A stretch of 40,757 nucleotides of DNA from Oscillospiraceae bacterium (GTDB taxonomy: Bacteria; Bacillota; Clostridia; Oscillospirales; UBA929): NCBI GenBank assembly GCA_009777255.1, contig WRMG01000009.1, forward strand, positions 1 through 40,757, read 5' to 3'. Position 1 is the first letter of the stretch; each line of letters begins with the position of its first letter. Shown in pieces: positions 16,446-25,720 of the stretch. A program made the position numbers and the translations under genes. The notes beneath the pieces were generated by a model. It did no database searches. It was not told where the DNA came from and saw only the letters and a program-made list of their open reading frames with translations.

Positions 16446-19028
16446 ATGGAAAAAACAGCTTGGCATACGCTGACGCTGAGAGAATGTATGCGCCGCCTTG
16501 ACGCGCGGGAGAGCGGGCTTGACGCGGGGCAGATAAGCGCGCGCCGCGCGGAACACGGCGACAACGAGCTGCCGCGGGGCAGGCGCAGGCCGTTGGTTTC
16601 TATATTGCTTGCCCAGTTCTCGGACCTGATGATATGGGTGCTGATGGCGGCGGCGGCGCTGTCGGCGCTGATGAGGGAGCCGGTGGATACCGCGATAATC
16701 ATGTTCGTTGTGATTGTCAACGCCGTGCTGGGCGCCGTTCAGGAGTCAAAGGCGGAGCATGCGCTGGAGGCGCTGAACAAAATGACGGCCCCGACGGCAA
16801 AGGTCATACGAGGCGGCGCCGTACATAAGATACCCGCGCGGGAGGTGACTGTCGGCGATATAGCCGTTTTGGAGGCGGGCGACAGCGTTCCCGCCGACAT
16901 AAGGCTTATTGAGTGCCACTCGCTTAAAGCGGAGGAGTCGGCGCTGACCGGCGAGTCTGTCCCTGTGGAAAAGCTGTGCGTTGATTTGAGTGACGCCGCC
17001 GCGCCGCTGGGCGACAGGTTGAATATGGTGTATATGGGCACGGCGGTTACATACGGGCGCGCGACGGGCGTTGTATGCGAGGTCGGCATGTCAACCGAGA
17101 TGGGAAGCATAGCCGGACAGCTTGCCCTGTCGGGGAGAGAGACGACGCCGCTGCAAAGAAAGCTCAATCAAATATCCCGCGCGCTGTCCGTCGGCGTGCT
17201 GTGCGTCGCGGCGGTGATATTCGGCATTTCGGTTTTAATGAAAGGCTGGGGCAGTATTCAGGATTCGTTTCTGCTCGCGGTTTCGCTGGCTGTGGCGGCC
17301 ATACCCGAGGGTATGGTCGCCGTTGTCACGATAGTTTTGGCGATGGGCACCCGCCGGATGGCGGCGAAGGGCGCCGTCATACGCAGGCTGCCCGCTGTGG
17401 AAACGTTGGGCTCGACGCAGGTTATCTGTTCCGACAAGACGGGGACGCTGACGCAGAACCGCATGACCGTGCGCGAAATCTTCAGCGCCGACGAGGATAT
17501 ACTGCGCGGCGCGATGCTGCACTGCAACGACGCCGCGCTCGGCGGCGGCGGTGTGACGGTCGGCGATCCAACCGAAACGGCGCTGCTGGATTATCTGCTT
17601 GACAAAAACTATATAAAAGCGGATAATATAAGGGGGCGTGTGCGCGCGGGCGAAATACCCTTTGAATCCGAGAGAAAGCTGTCAACGGTCGCCGTCAGGA
17701 CGGACGGCGGCATAAGGGTTTTCGTAAAGGGCGCGCCGGACACCCTTTTCAGCCGCTGTACGGCGGGCGATATACGCGCCGCCGCGGAGGCGAACGAGCG
17801 CATGGCGAACAGCGCGCTGCGCGTTCTCGCGTTTGCCTATAAAGATGTCGCGCGCGCGAACTTTAACGATGTCGCGGGAACGGAGAGCGGGCTGACCTTC
17901 TGCGGGCTTGCCGGAATGTACGACCCGGCGCGTCCCGAGGCGAAAGCCGCAGTCGCCGCGTGCCGCGAGGCGGGGATAGTCCCCGTTATGATAACGGGCG
18001 ACCATAAGGCCACCGCCGTGGCTATCGCCGGGGAGCTGGGGATACTGGGCGACGGCCGCCGCGCCGTCACGGGGCAGGAGCTGTCGCAGATGAGCGACGG
18101 CGAGCTGGAGAAGGAGGTCGCGCACATCGGCGTTTACGCCCGCGTCGCGCCGGAACACAAGACGCGCATAGTTTCGGCATGGCGGAAAAAGGGCAAAACG
18201 GTGGCGATGACCGGCGACGGCGTTAACGACGCGCCCGCGCTGAAAGCCGCAGACATCGGCGTCGGCATGGGGATCGCGGGCACGGATGTTTCAAAGAGCG
18301 TGTCGGATATGGTGCTGACCGACGACAACTTCGCCACGATAGTTTCGGCCGCGGGCGAGGGGCGGCGCATTTTCGACAACATACACAAAACGGTCAGGTT
18401 TCTGCTCTCGTCCAACGCGGGCGAGGTCATAGCCATATTAGCCGCCACTTTGCTTAACTGGAACCTGCTGGCGGCGATCCATATACTGTGGGTCAATCTT
18501 GTCACCGATTCGTTTCCGGCGCTGGCGCTGGGAGTCGAGCCGGCGGAGAGCGATATTATGACGCGCGAGCCTCGAGATCAAAAGGTGCCGTTCTTTACGG
18601 GACGGGAATGGGGCCGGATACTGACTGTGGGCGCGTTTGAGGCGCTGCTGACGCTGGGCGCTTATCTTTTGGTCGGCGGCGGCGTTTTGGGGACGACGAT
18701 GGCGTTTCTCACGCTCTCGCTGTCACAGCTGTTTGCCGCAGTGGGGTTCCAGTCCGAGCGTAGCAGCGTGTTTAACCTGAAGCTGAGGGAGCATCCCTTT
18801 TTATGGCTTTCGTTTTTCGGCTCCGCCGCGCTTCAGGTTTCGGTCGTTTTGATACCGCCGCTGCGCGATATTTTCCGGCTGGCGCCGCTTGACTGGCTGA
18901 ACTGGATGCAGGTTATAGCGCTGTGCCTGTGTATGCTGTTATTCATAGAGATACAGAAATGGGCCGCAAAGGCTGAAAGAAAGTTTATAAGCGGAGGGTT
19001 TTATGAAAAACGCACCCATAGACTATAA
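16446..19028 (+). CDS. P-type cation-transporting ATPase, P2A (Ca2+-type)
   Basis: Membrane pump of 860 residues. Order: N-terminal cation ATPase domain, helices M1-M2, actuator domain with TGES (ALTGESVPVEK), M3-M4, phosphorylation site DKTGT (Asp330), nucleotide domain with KGAPD, hinge TGDGVNDAPALK, then M5-M10. Calcium-site residues resemble SERCA: N and E in SSNAGE (M5) and N, T, D in WVNLVTDSFPA (M6). In M4 the usual PEGLP reads PEGMV, so the glutamate is kept and the proline is lost. The last 26 bp overlap the next gene. Ca2+ (or possibly Mn2+) export is inferred. It lies 88 bp after the riboswitch-controlled CDF gene. Confidence 0.9.
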   Translation: MEKTAWHTLTLRECMRRLDARESGLDAGQISARRAEHGDNELPRGRRRPLVSILLAQFSDLMIWVLMAAAALSALMREPVDTAIIMFVVIVNAVLGAVQESKAEHALEALNKMTAPTAKVIRGGAVHKIPAREVTVGDIAVLEAGDSVPADIRLIECHSLKAEESALTGESVPVEKLCVDLSDAAAPLGDRLNMVYMGTAVTYGRATGVVCEVGMSTEMGSIAGQLALSGRETTPLQRKLNQISRALSVGVLCVAAVIFGISVLMKGWGSIQDSFLLAVSLAVAAIPEGMVAVVTIVLAMGTRRMAAKGAVIRRLPAVETLGSTQVICSDKTGTLTQNRMTVREIFSADEDILRGAMLHCNDAALGGGGVTVGDPTETALLDYLLDKNYIKADNIRGRVRAGEIPFESERKLSTVAVRTDGGIRVFVKGAPDTLFSRCTAGDIRAAAEANERMANSALRVLAFAYKDVARANFNDVAGTESGLTFCGLAGMYDPARPEAKAAVAACREAGIVPVMITGDHKATAVAIAGELGILGDGRRAVTGQELSQMSDGELEKEVAHIGVYARVAPEHKTRIVSAWRKKGKTVAMTGDGVNDAPALKAADIGVGMGIAGTDVSKSVSDMVLTDDNFATIVSAAGEGRRIFDNIHKTVRFLLSSNAGEVIAILAATLLNWNLLAAIHILWVNLVTDSFPALALGVEPAESDIMTREPRDQKVPFFTGREWGRILTVGAFEALLTLGAYLLVGGGVLGTTMAFLTLSLSQLFAAVGFQSERSSVFNLKLREHPFLWLSFFGSAALQVSVVLIPPLRDIFRLAPLDWLNWMQVIALCLCMLLFIEIQKWAAKAERKFISGGFYEKRTHRL

Positions 19029-19770
19029 GCGATGGTACGACGCGGCGGATTCCCGCGTGTCCACGCGCAGGTTCGGCGGGGCGCCGGAGGCGGACGAGCT
19101 TGAGCGGCTGGAGCTGCTGGCGGCGGCTCTCGCGGGCGACGGCATAAGGATAAAAATCGCCGCAAGCACGCCTAAGCTCTTTTCCGGCCTGATGGCGAGG
19201 AGCATAAAAAATGCCGCGTATGCCGCGCTGCTTGTCGGAAAGGACGGCTCTCCCAATGTCCGCGCGGGGTACAAGGGCGAAGCGCTGGTGCTTGAGGCCA
19301 CGGCGATGGGGCTGGCCACCTGCTGGATAGCGGGGACGGTGAACCGGCGCGAGGCGCGCGGGATAGCGGCGCTTGAGGAGGGCGAGAGCCTGCTCGGGGT
19401 GATCGCCGTGGGAAAACCGGAGCAGCCGCTTGAGCGCATACCCGACGGCGAACGCAAGCGCAAACCGCTGGAAAAGCTGGTGCAGTCCGAAAAGGGCGCG
19501 TCGCTCGCGGATATTCTGCCGTGGCAGAACACCGCACTGAAATGCGCGCGCATAGCGCCGTCGGCCATGAACATGCAGCCGTGGCGGTTCGCGTGCGCCA
19601 AGGACGTTATCTGCATGGTCGCGTCGGGGATATTCGATAAAAGCGCCGAGCTGGACTTGGGTATCGCCATGCTGCACATAGATTTGGGGGCGGCGGTCGG
19701 GGGCGTCCGCGGCTCATGGGGAGTTGACGGCGCCGTGTGGGTGTTCTCCGTCGCTGATGCTGATGCGTAA
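19003..19770 (+). CDS. Nitroreductase-like flavoprotein
   Basis: Putative FMN-dependent oxidoreductase of 255 residues, resembling the TM1586-type nitroreductase fold (two half-domains in one chain). Features: DSRVSTRRFGG near the N-terminus (family start motif R-x-S-x-R-x-F), GYKGEALVLEATAMGLATCWIAG in the middle, and APSAMNMQPWRFAC near residue 190, the FMN/substrate contact region P-S-x-x-N-x-Q-P-W. Start ATG at 19003 with GGAGGG at 18992-18997, inside the end of the ATPase gene. The substrate is unknown. The start of the LRR gene overlaps its end. Confidence 0.8.
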   Translation: MKNAPIDYKRWYDAADSRVSTRRFGGAPEADELERLELLAAALAGDGIRIKIAASTPKLFSGLMARSIKNAAYAALLVGKDGSPNVRAGYKGEALVLEATAMGLATCWIAGTVNRREARGIAALEEGESLLGVIAVGKPEQPLERIPDGERKRKPLEKLVQSEKGASLADILPWQNTALKCARIAPSAMNMQPWRFACAKDVICMVASGIFDKSAELDLGIAMLHIDLGAAVGGVRGSWGVDGAVWVFSVADADA

Positions 19771-21505
19771 AAAAAGAAAAAAATTCGATATAAAAAGATT
19801 TATACGCACGGTGATAACATTGGCGGTGCTTGCCGCCGTGGCCGCCGGAGCGGTTATCGGCACGCCTATAGTTATCTCCGGCTACAGAAGGACCCAAGCC
19901 GAGCGCGCGATTGAGGCCGGCCGGCCGGAGCGCGCCATTGAGCTGCTGCTGCCTGAGCTTGACCGCACGCCCGGGGACACGGAGCTGAGGCTGGAGATAA
20001 TAGATTTATATATAGAAACAGGCAACTATTCCCGCGCGGAATATCTGCTTTATCACGGCTCGCTGGAAAGGGCGGGACAGGTCGAGCTGTACCGCCGGCT
20101 CAGCTATGTTTATGTACAGCAGGACAAGCTGCACGAGGCCGTGGCGCTTATCAGCGGCATGAACAACCCGAATATCCGGTCGGCGCTAGAGGCGGAGCGC
20201 CCGCCGCCGCCTGTTTTCGACCCGCCGCCCGGGGATTACCGCGAGGCGCTGACAATATCCGTCACGGTGCGCGAAGGCGATACATGCTATTTATCGCTGA
20301 GGGGCGAGGTGCCGTCGCTTTCGGACGGGTATTCGGAGCCGTTAATTCTGCCGCAGGGGATCACGGAGATAATGGCCGTGTCCGTTTCGCCCGAGGGGAT
20401 TGCGTCGGACTGGGCGGTCATGCGGTACCGTCTTGACGACGTGATCGAACCGGTTATTTTCGAGGACGCGGTTATAGAGAGAATCGCCCGGGAAATGCTG
20501 GACATACCCTCGGGGATTATAATAAGCGACAAATTGCAGACCATAACCGAGCTTGTGATTCCCGAGCCGATGAACTATAAGACGCTAAACGACCTCCGCC
20601 ATTTCTCGCGGCTTGAAACACTGAAGCTGGTCGGCAGCGGCGCGGCCGTGGATATTTCGGCGCTGGGATACCTGTACCGGCTGAAAACGCTGAGCCTTAC
20701 GCATTTCGGGATAGATTCGTTCTCGCTGGACTCGGTGGGGCAGGTCGAATGGCTGGAGCATCTTGACCTGTCCGACAATAATATTGTTATGCTCGAGCCG
20801 CTCGGGGCCTTGCTCTCGCTGAAAACGCTGGTGTTAAACGCGAACAACATACTTGACCTTACGCCGCTTTCGGGGCTTGTGTCGCTTGAAAGGCTGAGGC
20901 TCAATCAAAACGCCGCGGAGAGTACGCGCCCGCTGTCGGGCATGATAAATTTAGTTGAGCTGGAGCTGTCGGAAAATCTTATCAGCGCGCTGGTGGGGCT
21001 TGCGCCGATGAAAAAGCTGAGGACCTTGGATTTAAGCGTCAACTCTATCGGAAACGGGGAATTGGAGTATTTGGCCGGATTGCCGGCGCTGGAAACGCTG
21101 GACTTATCCATGAACCGCTCGCTGGGCGGCCTGTCGCCGCTGGGCGGAATAAGAAGCCTTGGGAGCCTTACCGCCAACAACTGCGCAATAGAGTCGCTTG
21201 AGGGGCTGGAGGAGCTTGACCGCCTGACATTTTTATCCGTTAACGAGAATCTGCTGGAGTCGTTCGAGGGCATACAGGCGGCGGAATCGCTGAAAACCCT
21301 GTGGGCAAACAAAAACGCGGTAACGACGCTCCAGCATATCTCGCTGCTGGAACAGCTTGAGGAGCTGCATATAGAGCATAACCAGCTGGTAAACCTGAGC
21401 CGGATAAGGGAACTCCCGTCGATCAAAAAGGTATACGCGTTCGGGAACCCCATAACTCAGACCGTAACGTTTGAGGAAGGCGTTGAGGTATACGTGGGGA
21501 GGTGA
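19763..21505 (+). CDS. Membrane-anchored leucine-rich-repeat protein
   Basis: About 580 residues. A basic start (RKKRKKFDIKRF) and one helix (about 14-38) suggest an N-in, C-out anchor. Next come TPR-like helices (AERAIEAGRPERAIELLLPEL), a chitobiase-C-terminal-like beta domain around FDPPPGDYREALTISVTVREG, then about ten leucine-rich repeats of the internalin type (LEHLDLSDNNIVMLEPLG, LKTLVLNANNILDLTPLS). The start is uncertain: ATG at 19757 or 19763 overlaps the nitroreductase stop, and a TTG at 19724 has no good ribosome binding site. A surface recognition or scaffolding role is inferred from the repeats; no catalytic motif was seen. Confidence 0.82.
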   Translation: MRKKRKKFDIKRFIRTVITLAVLAAVAAGAVIGTPIVISGYRRTQAERAIEAGRPERAIELLLPELDRTPGDTELRLEIIDLYIETGNYSRAEYLLYHGSLERAGQVELYRRLSYVYVQQDKLHEAVALISGMNNPNIRSALEAERPPPPVFDPPPGDYREALTISVTVREGDTCYLSLRGEVPSLSDGYSEPLILPQGITEIMAVSVSPEGIASDWAVMRYRLDDVIEPVIFEDAVIERIAREMLDIPSGIIISDKLQTITELVIPEPMNYKTLNDLRHFSRLETLKLVGSGAAVDISALGYLYRLKTLSLTHFGIDSFSLDSVGQVEWLEHLDLSDNNIVMLEPLGALLSLKTLVLNANNILDLTPLSGLVSLERLRLNQNAAESTRPLSGMINLVELELSENLISALVGLAPMKKLRTLDLSVNSIGNGELEYLAGLPALETLDLSMNRSLGGLSPLGGIRSLGSLTANNCAIESLEGLEELDRLTFLSVNENLLESFEGIQAAESLKTLWANKNAVTTLQHISLLEQLEELHIEHNQLVNLSRIRELPSIKKVYAFGNPITQTVTFEEGVEVYVGR

Positions 21506-21509
21506 CGGC

Positions 21510-22364
21510 GTGAATATCCTTATCACGGGACAGAACGGCTATATTGCCCGCCGCCTGCACGCGTATCTGCTCTCCGCGCGCCATGACGCAAGGCTTTTGG
21601 ATGTGCGCGGCGATAACTGGCGGCATACGGATTTCAGCGGCACGGACAGTATAGTACACCTCGCGGGTATCGTGCATAACGGCTCAAGCGATCCGGCGGA
21701 GTACCGCCGCGTGAACGCCGAACTCACCGCCGAGCTGGCGCGCAAGGCTCACGGCGGCGGGGTGCCGCAGTTTATATTTGTCAGCACGATGGCGGTATAC
21801 GGCACGGAGAGCGCGTTCGCGCCGCTTAATGAGATAACCGCGCGGACCCCGCTGCTGCCCAAAACGCTTTACGGCAAAAGCAAGCTGTCCGCCGAGACGG
21901 CGGTGTCCGAAATATACGGCGAAAGAGCCTGTATCGTACGCCCGCCGACCGTCTACGGCGAGAACTGCACGGGCAATTACCAAAAGCTGCGCGCGCTTGT
22001 CCTTAGAGCAAGGGTGATGCCGCGCTGTGAGAATAAGCGCGGCATGATATATATTGACAACCTCTGCGAGCTGTTCAGGCTTCTTATCGAGAACTCGGGG
22101 GCGGGCGTATTCCACCCGCAGGACGCGGAGCCGATTTCCACATACGGGCTGGCGCGGCTTATCGGCGAACGTCACGGTGTAAAGGTATTGACCTTGCCTG
22201 TGTTTTTTATGAAGGCGGCGGCAAAGGTTCTGCCGGATTTGAAAAGGGCGTTCGGCAGCCTGTCATACGCGCCGGAGCTGACAGGGTGCCCGTTCGGTGA
22301 TTACAGACTGTATAACACAGACGCGGCGGTCGGGAGGACGGAGCGGAAAGGGGGCGCCTTATGA
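21510..22364 (+). CDS. NAD-dependent epimerase/dehydratase (extended SDR)
   Basis: Nucleotide-sugar epimerase/dehydratase family, 284 residues. The Rossmann motif is ITGQNGYIARRL at the N-terminus (T-G-x-x-G-x-x-G pattern with Ala at the last position), and VSTMAVYG carries the catalytic Ser/Thr region. The YGKSK segment is the Y-x3-K catalytic pair, followed by RPPTVYGEN. Start GTG at 21510 after GGGGAGGTGA; the longer frame runs into the LRR gene and is rejected. It overlaps the next gene by 4 bp (ATGA). Shorter than a typical GalE (about 330), so the sugar substrate is not assigned. The neighbouring gene points to glycan synthesis. Confidence 0.85.
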   Translation: MNILITGQNGYIARRLHAYLLSARHDARLLDVRGDNWRHTDFSGTDSIVHLAGIVHNGSSDPAEYRRVNAELTAELARKAHGGGVPQFIFVSTMAVYGTESAFAPLNEITARTPLLPKTLYGKSKLSAETAVSEIYGERACIVRPPTVYGENCTGNYQKLRALVLRARVMPRCENKRGMIYIDNLCELFRLLIENSGAGVFHPQDAEPISTYGLARLIGERHGVKVLTLPVFFMKAAAKVLPDLKRAFGSLSYAPELTGCPFGDYRLYNTDAAVGRTERKGGAL

Positions 22365-24559
22365 AAAAAGACAGACGGGGCGTTTTGATTTGCGGCGCTT
22401 ATGGACACGGGAACATAGGCGACGACGCTATTTTAGAGGCCATAATGCGCCAGATGCGCGAAATTGAGCCGGACATGCCCGTTTGGGCGCTTTCCCGCGC
22501 GCCCGGGGAAACACGGGAGCGCTTAGGCATAGGAGCGGTTCACCCGTTCAACGTGTTCGGCTTCCTGCGCGTTATGCGAAAGGCAAAAATATACCTGAGC
22601 GGCGGCGGCAGCCTGATTCAGGACGCGACCAGCCGCAGGAGCTTATGGTATTACTTAACGTCAATAAAGCTGGCGAAAAAATGCGGCTGCCTTGTTGCGA
22701 TGTACGGGTGCGGGATCGGGCCGGTGTTGCGCGAGGGCGGGCGCAGGCGCACCCGCCGGATATTAAACAAGTATGTGGACGTGATCACGCTGCGCGAGGA
22801 CTCCAGCCTCGACGAGCTGAAACAGCTCGGCGTTGACGGGCCCGAAATAATTTTGGCGTCGGACCCGGCGCTGTCGCTTCCCTCCGCGCCGGAGGAGGAA
22901 GTGACTGCCGTGATGCAAGCCCACGGCATGGACCCGAACGGGCGCTATATCTGCTTCGCGCTCCGCGATTGGAAGGGGTTTTCCGAGAAAGCCGCCGTTT
23001 TTGCCGCGGCCGCCGACAGGGCCTATGAAAAACACGGGTTCACGCCGGTTTTTATAGCCATCAACCACCGCAGCGACGGCGACGCGGCCGACGCGGTGAC
23101 CTCAATGCTGACGGCGCCGTTCCATGCCATACGCGAGCCGCTGACCAGCGGGCTGGCTATCGGAATCATGTCGCGGATGGCGGTCGTTGTGGCAATGCGC
23201 CTGCACGGCCTTATATTCGCCGCCGGACGCGGCGTGCCGTTGATCGGCGTGGATTACGACCCCAAAGTCACCGCGTTCCTGCGGTACGCGGGCCACGAGA
23301 TGTACGCGCCGCTGCAAACGGTTGACGAAGCCGTTTTGAACGACTATATCGCGCGCGCCGCGGAGCAGGGCGGAAGCAAAGAGCTGGAGGAGAACACACG
23401 CCGCCTTGCGCGGCTGGGACGGCGCAATGTGGAAGCCGTGCGGAAACTCTACTTTTCGGCGCCGTGTCAGGCCCCACGGCAACCGGATTTCCGCAGAATC
23501 GCTATATTCCAAAGCGACCTGCGCGTGGGCGGGATACAGAAATCACTGGTGAATATCCTCAGCGGTATCGACTACAGCCGGTGCGCGGTTGACCTCTACC
23601 TCTTTGAGCGCGGCCGGTTTTTCGAGTTTCAGGAACACCCGAATCTCAGGGTGAGATACCTGAAGCCTTATCCGTATGTAAACCGGATTGTCTACTTTCG
23701 CCTGCTGCGGAAACTGATGAAGCCGCCGGGCGGCGGACAGGTCTACGATGTCGCGGTGGATTTCAACAGCTACCGCAACGAATGCGCCATAGGCGCGCTG
23801 GGCGTAGCGGCCAAAAAGCGCGTAATGTGGATTCATAACGACATTGAGCTTAAATTGAGAAATGAGCGCCGATACAGAATATTATGGCACTTTTTCAAGA
23901 AAAAGCTGCCCCTTTACGACGAGTTCTGCGCCGTTTCACCGGGGATTATAGACGGGTTCCGCCGCGCCTCGGGCGTTACGGACAAACCGGTAACCGCAAT
24001 CCCCAACCCAATAAATACCGAAGAAATTTTAATAAAAGCCGGAGAGCCGGCGGACTTTCCCGTCCAGCCGGACCCCGGCCACTACAATCTCTGCACAGTG
24101 GGGCGTATCTGCCACCAAAAGGGCTTTGATATTTTAATTGACCGCCTCGCGCGGGTAGTGCCGGAGCGGCCCGACTTGCGGCTGTATCTGCTGGGCGACG
24201 GCCCCGACCGCGAAAAACTGCAAAAGCAAATTGAAAGATTAAAGCTGGGCAAAGTGGTTACGCTGCTGGGATACAGGGCAAACCCATTTCCTTATCTGCG
24301 CCTGATGGACGGGTTTGCGCTCACCAGCCGCTACGAAGGGCAGGGCATAGTTATATGGGAGGCCAAATCGCTGGGCCTTGAGCTGTTTATAGACAAACAC
24401 CTTGAAAAATACAATCCTGGCGTCGAAGGCGTTGACGACATGGTAAAAGCGCTGATCGCCGCGAAAAAACGCGAGAAGGTTTACGACGCCTTGAAAGACT
24501 ACAACGAAAGCATCCGCAACGACCTGTTCAGGGTGCTGGAGCTGAATCAGTCGCCGTAG
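22361..24559 (+). CDS. Polysaccharide pyruvyl transferase fused to a glycosyltransferase
   Basis: One chain of 732 residues with two enzymes. Residues 1 to about 365 are a CsaB-type pyruvyl transferase (CGAYGHGNIGDDAILEAI, SGGGSLIQDATSRRS, MRLHGLIFAAGRGVPLIG). Residues about 376-732 are a GT4-type glycosyltransferase (SDLRVGGIQKSLVNIL, VGRICHQKGFDILI, DGFALTSRYEGQGIVIWEA). The segment at the GT active site reads S-R-Y-E-G-Q-G, the usual E-x7-E region. CsaB pyruvylates cell-wall polysaccharide to anchor S-layer proteins. The fusion suggests that the same protein builds and pyruvylates a wall glycan. The 3' end overlaps the convergent capA-like gene by 13 bp. Confidence 0.88.
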   Translation: MKKDRRGVLICGAYGHGNIGDDAILEAIMRQMREIEPDMPVWALSRAPGETRERLGIGAVHPFNVFGFLRVMRKAKIYLSGGGSLIQDATSRRSLWYYLTSIKLAKKCGCLVAMYGCGIGPVLREGGRRRTRRILNKYVDVITLREDSSLDELKQLGVDGPEIILASDPALSLPSAPEEEVTAVMQAHGMDPNGRYICFALRDWKGFSEKAAVFAAAADRAYEKHGFTPVFIAINHRSDGDAADAVTSMLTAPFHAIREPLTSGLAIGIMSRMAVVVAMRLHGLIFAAGRGVPLIGVDYDPKVTAFLRYAGHEMYAPLQTVDEAVLNDYIARAAEQGGSKELEENTRRLARLGRRNVEAVRKLYFSAPCQAPRQPDFRRIAIFQSDLRVGGIQKSLVNILSGIDYSRCAVDLYLFERGRFFEFQEHPNLRVRYLKPYPYVNRIVYFRLLRKLMKPPGGGQVYDVAVDFNSYRNECAIGALGVAAKKRVMWIHNDIELKLRNERRYRILWHFFKKKLPLYDEFCAVSPGIIDGFRRASGVTDKPVTAIPNPINTEEILIKAGEPADFPVQPDPGHYNLCTVGRICHQKGFDILIDRLARVVPERPDLRLYLLGDGPDREKLQKQIERLKLGKVVTLLGYRANPFPYLRLMDGFALTSRYEGQGIVIWEAKSLGLELFIDKHLEKYNPGVEGVDDMVKALIAAKKREKVYDALKDYNESIRNDLFRVLELNQSP

Positions 24560-25713
24560 AGCGGCCGCACCGTAAAGTCGTCGCCGATACTCACATCAAA
24601 GGATATATCGCGCAGATGGTTCAATATTCTGCCGACATCCCCGTCGTCCTCGGCGGGGATTGTTTTCAGGCTCCTTATCATATACGGTTTAAGCGAAACC
24701 GAAATCTCCTCGCCGAAGGTGACCGACGCGGTCATCGTGTCCTTGTTGCCGGTGGGGAAGATAAAGTCGCCTAAGCTGTAAATAATTGGTTTCCCGTTGT
24801 AAAACTCAATGCCCTGCAAAACATGCGGGTGCGAACCGATAACGCACGACGCGCCCGCGTCGATAAACTGCCTTGCCTTTGTGCGCTGCCACTCCTCCGG
24901 CTCGGGCGACCGTTCAACACCCCAGTGGACGTATACCACTACATGGTCGGCAGCTTCGCTTGCCTCGGCGATCTTGGCGACAAGCGCTCTCGGGTCATAC
25001 GCGGCGAACAGCCCCGGCCTCGTCTTTGTGGCGTACCAGCTAACGCTGGGCAGCACGTTCGACGCGGCGAGGAACGCGATTTTTATGCCGTTTACCTCGA
25101 AGATTTTATAGCCGCCGGCCTCCTCCAGATCGGCGCCGCCGCCGACATAGGCGATGCCGTTGGCGGTCAGATGCTCAAGCGTGTCCAAAAACGCCGCCTG
25201 CCCGAAATCCAGCGTGTGGTTGTTGGCGACGCTGACAATATCAACGCCTAAACCGGTCAGAAACGGGATATGCCCGGGGTCGCCGCGGAAGGTCCACTCC
25301 TTGTCCTCCATAGGCTCCCCGCGCGTGCTGAACGGGTTTTCCAGATTTACCATAAGTATATCGGACCGCGCTTTTATATCGTCGTCCTCCGAAAACACGC
25401 CGCCGAAGCCCTGACTCGCGTATAAGTTCCGTATGCCCCTGTCGATGAGGACATCGCCCGCGAATGTGACGGTAACAGACGGCACGTCGTCGCCGGGATC
25501 CTCCTGCGGCCCGCCGCTTGGCTCGGGACTGGAGGAGGGAGTTTCCGCCGGTATGGAGGGAACGGAGGGCGGCGGCGGCTTTGACGCCGGCTCCGCCAAC
25601 GCCGTCCCGTCAGGGACCGCCGGCACGGCGGCCTTTACGTTCAGGCACGCCGAAAGCGCGGCGGCAAGCAATACCGCAGCGAAGAATATAAGTATGCCTT
25701 TAACAGTCCTCAT
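24547..25713 (-). CDS. CapA family (PGA_cap) lipoprotein
   Basis: Extracytoplasmic CapA/PgsA-like metallophosphatase-fold protein, 388 residues. Signal peptide with lipobox LSAC (Cys at about residue 23), a Pro/Ser-rich linker (about 35-75), then VTVTFAGDVLIDRGIR, MVNLENPFS, SVANNHTLDFG, VVYVHWGVE and VIGSHPHVLQGIEFYNGKPIIYSLGDFIF-type motifs with the metal-binding D, N, H residues. Some homologues act in poly-gamma-glutamate synthesis; most have unknown roles. It is 7 bp downstream of the MBL gene on the same strand, so probably one transcript. Confidence 0.9.
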   Translation of the reverse strand: MRTVKGILIFFAAVLLAAALSACLNVKAAVPAVPDGTALAEPASKPPPPSVPSIPAETPSSSPEPSGGPQEDPGDDVPSVTVTFAGDVLIDRGIRNLYASQGFGGVFSEDDDIKARSDILMVNLENPFSTRGEPMEDKEWTFRGDPGHIPFLTGLGVDIVSVANNHTLDFGQAAFLDTLEHLTANGIAYVGGGADLEEAGGYKIFEVNGIKIAFLAASNVLPSVSWYATKTRPGLFAAYDPRALVAKIAEASEAADHVVVYVHWGVERSPEPEEWQRTKARQFIDAGASCVIGSHPHVLQGIEFYNGKPIIYSLGDFIFPTGNKDTMTASVTFGEEISVSLKPYMIRSLKTIPAEDDGDVGRILNHLRDISFDVSIGDDFTVRPLYGD

Positions 25714-25720
25714 TGTTTTT

